7,770 bases of DNA, from contig CAKMYR010000054.1 in assembly GCA_929200175.1 (NCBI GenBank), positions 1 to 7,770 on the forward strand. Reading direction: 5' to 3'. Source of the DNA: an uncultured Gammaproteobacteria bacterium. Lineage in GTDB: Bacteria > Pseudomonadota > Gammaproteobacteria > PS1 > Pseudothioglobaceae. The translations under genes were made by a program, and so were the position numbers. Position 1 is the stretch's first letter, and each line of letters begins with the position of its first letter. Of the stretch, positions 6,035 to 7,770 are shown piece by piece. Below the pieces are notes generated by a model. The model saw nothing but the letters and a program-made list of their open reading frames with translations. It was not told the origin of the DNA and did no database searches.

Positions 6035-7770
6035 TCATATAACTTCTATCCGAGAAATTCTTTTATATCCTTGTGGTAAAAAATTACCACGCAAAGCTCT
6101 ACTCCCAATATAATTAGTTAAATCTTTAAATTTTATACTTAAATGGCGTCTACCAGCATAAACCTTTAACGCTTGATTATTAAACAAAACACAAACATCT
6201 ACCACAAAATCATTTCTAGCTTTGTAATCTTGTTTATTAATATTTATCATCTTATTGCCCTTTCCTTTTCTTAAAATAGGCAACTCAACAATTGGAAAAA
6301 CTAATAACCTACCTCTTTTAGTAGCAACTACAACAAACTGACTATCTATATTTTCAACATAATTAATTTTCATTACACAAGCCCCAGAAGATAAAGATAA
6401 TAAATGTTTGCCAGTTTGTTTATACGCCAATAAATCTTCTATTTTTGCTACAAATCCATACCCTAAATCTGAACAAACTAATATTTTTTGTTGATTATCA
6501 CCCATAATTACATCAACAAATTTAGCTCCTAATTGCGGATTTAATCTTCCAGTCAAAGGCTCACCTTGTCCTCTAGCATTAGGTAGAGAATTAGCAGTTA
6601 AAGAATATGCCTTACCAGTAGAATCAATAAAAATAGCGCTTTGATTGCTTCGCCCTTTAACACTAGTCAAATAACTATCTCCAGCTTTATAATTAAGGCT
6701 ATCAATATTAATATCATGTCCTTTAGCACTTCGAACCCAGCCTTTATCGCTAAGTACCACAGTAATATTTTCTGTTGGAATTAATTTATCTTTATCAAAA
6801 GTTTTAGCTAATTTAGAGTCACTAACAATTTTACATCTACGCTCATCTCCAAATTCTTTAATAATATTTTTTAATTCTTTTTTAATATGGGTTTTAAGTC
6901 TGGAATCACTTGATAATAACAACTCTAATTTTTCCTTTTCTTCTTTTAATTTATCTTTTTCGGTTTTAATTTTAATATCTTCTAATTTAGCTAAATAACG
7001 CAACTTTAATTCTAAAATAGCTTCAGCTTGTTCATCACTTAATTTAAAACGCTCCATAAGTACTGGCTTTGGCTTTTCTTCTGCGCGAATAATTGCTATC
7101 ACTTCATCAATATTTAAAAATGCTATTAATAGCCCTTCTAATATATGTAGTCTTGTATTAATTTTATTCAATTTATAATTAATACGATTAATGACAATCT
7201 TCTTGCGAAAAACTAGCCATTCATTCAATATTACTATCAATGGCTTAACTTGAGGCTTGTTATCTAATCCAATAACATTCATATTAACTCTATAACTTTT
7301 TTCTAAATCTGTAGTATTAAATAAATGTAACATTAAATCTTCAATATTTACTCTATTAGAGCTAGGAATAATAACAATTCTTGTAGGGTTTTTATGATCT
7401 GATTCATCACGAACATCACTAACAAAAGGTAGTTTTTTATCTCGCATCTGACTAGCTATTTGCATAACTATCTTAGATCCAGAAGCCTGAAATGGTAATT
7501 TATTAACAATAATATCGCCATCTTCAATTTTATATACAGCTCGCATTTTTATTGAGCCATTTCCTGTTTGGTAAATTTGTTCTAAATCTTCATTACTAGA
7601 TATAATATCAGCATAAGTAGGATAATCAGGTGCTGGCAATATCTGCATTAATTCTTCTAAGCTAGTATTAGGTTTATCCAATAACATAATTAAAGCTTGA
7701 GCTAATTCGGTTAAGTTATGTGGAGGTACATCTGTTGCCATTCCAACCGCAATTCCAGAAGTCCCATTTA
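6035..7770 (-). CDS. parC: DNA topoisomerase IV subunit A (ParC), 5' end outside the window
   Basis: ParC is the breakage-reunion subunit of topoisomerase IV (with ParE), which unlinks daughter chromosomes. The frame is open to the right edge; complete codons begin at 7768 with NGTSGIAVGMATD, giving 577 residues. E. coli ParC has 752, so about 170 N-terminal residues, including the quinolone loop and the catalytic Tyr, are missing. ParC rather than GyrA is shown by LRDESDH-type VRDESDHKNPTR (about 118-129), TTDLEKSYRVNMNVIGLD (152-169), LNEWLVFRKK (181-190), GWVRSAKGHD (343-352), NYKAGDS (359-365) and LPNARGQGEPLTG (395-407), and by the absence of a GyrA box. The ATG at 7741 is internal. The protein stops with TGA directly after the SRIEVI segment, about ten residues earlier than E. 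coli ParC. Neither parE nor plsC, common parC neighbours, is seen on the downstream side; queD follows after 68 bp. Confidence 0.97.
   Translation of the reverse strand, partial: NGTSGIAVGMATDVPPHNLTELAQALIMLLDKPNTSLEELMQILPAPDYPTYADIISSNEDLEQIYQTGNGSIKMRAVYKIEDGDIIVNKLPFQASGSKIVMQIASQMRDKKLPFVSDVRDESDHKNPTRIVIIPSSNRVNIEDLMLHLFNTTDLEKSYRVNMNVIGLDNKPQVKPLIVILNEWLVFRKKIVINRINYKLNKINTRLHILEGLLIAFLNIDEVIAIIRAEEKPKPVLMERFKLSDEQAEAILELKLRYLAKLEDIKIKTEKDKLKEEKEKLELLLSSDSRLKTHIKKELKNIIKEFGDERRCKIVSDSKLAKTFDKDKLIPTENITVVLSDKGWVRSAKGHDINIDSLNYKAGDSYLTSVKGRSNQSAIFIDSTGKAYSLTANSLPNARGQGEPLTGRLNPQLGAKFVDVIMGDNQQKILVCSDLGYGFVAKIEDLLAYKQTGKHLLSLSSGACVMKINYVENIDSQFVVVATKRGRLLVFPIVELPILRKGKGNKMININKQDYKARNDFVVDVCVLFNNQALKVYAGRRHLSIKFKDLTNYIGSRALRGNFLPQGYKRISRIEVI

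Noticed and set aside
6035..7741. A truncated or N-terminally deleted ParC beginning at the ATG at 7741
   Set aside because: Upstream codons to the window edge encode the conserved NGTSGIAVG segment, so the gene simply runs off the window.

Overview
This window is strongly AT-rich (roughly 30% G+C by eye) and carries six protein genes packed tightly together. The set (release factor RF3, GyrA, an AroF/G/H-type DAHP synthase, FolE2, QueD and ParC) points to a gammaproteobacterium, since the RF3, GyrA and ParC proteins can be followed against the E. coli proteins almost end to end. The low G+C, short spacers and near absence of GC-rich hairpins or Shine-Dalgarno sites fit a small-genome lineage, such as a marine or symbiotic gammaproteobacterium. 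SUP05/Thioglobus-like or Francisella-like groups are possible, but I cannot settle the genus from sequence alone.

Layout. From the left edge to 1021 on the + strand lies the 3' two thirds of prfC (RF3). It meets gyrA tail to tail across only 15 bp. Everything from 1037 to the right edge is on the minus strand. In transcription order (right to left) this is parC (3' part, 5' end outside the window), queD, folE2, a class-I DAHP synthase gene, and gyrA. folE2 and the DAHP synthase gene overlap by 7 bp, queD and folE2 are 42 bp apart, and gyrA follows the DAHP synthase stop by 59 bp, where a candidate promoter lies. No gene-free stretch exceeds 70 bp. I see no RNA gene, insertion sequence, CRISPR array or prophage trace.

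Function. FolE2 makes 7,8-dihydroneopterin triphosphate from GTP without the classical zinc enzyme FolE. QueD can turn that product into 6-carboxytetrahydropterin, the first committed intermediate of queuosine (preQ0) synthesis; the same FolE2 product also starts folate synthesis. The DAHP synthase opens the shikimate pathway, which supplies aromatic amino acids and the p-aminobenzoate half of folate. The three genes thus form a small metabolic cassette at the entry points of pterin, deazapurine and chorismate metabolism. It sits between the genes for the two type IIA topoisomerase A subunits, gyrA and parC, about 2.4 kb apart in direct orientation. That arrangement is the most unusual feature seen. 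I found no convincing undescribed system here; the genes are ordinary and look intact, apart from the two cut by the window edges.
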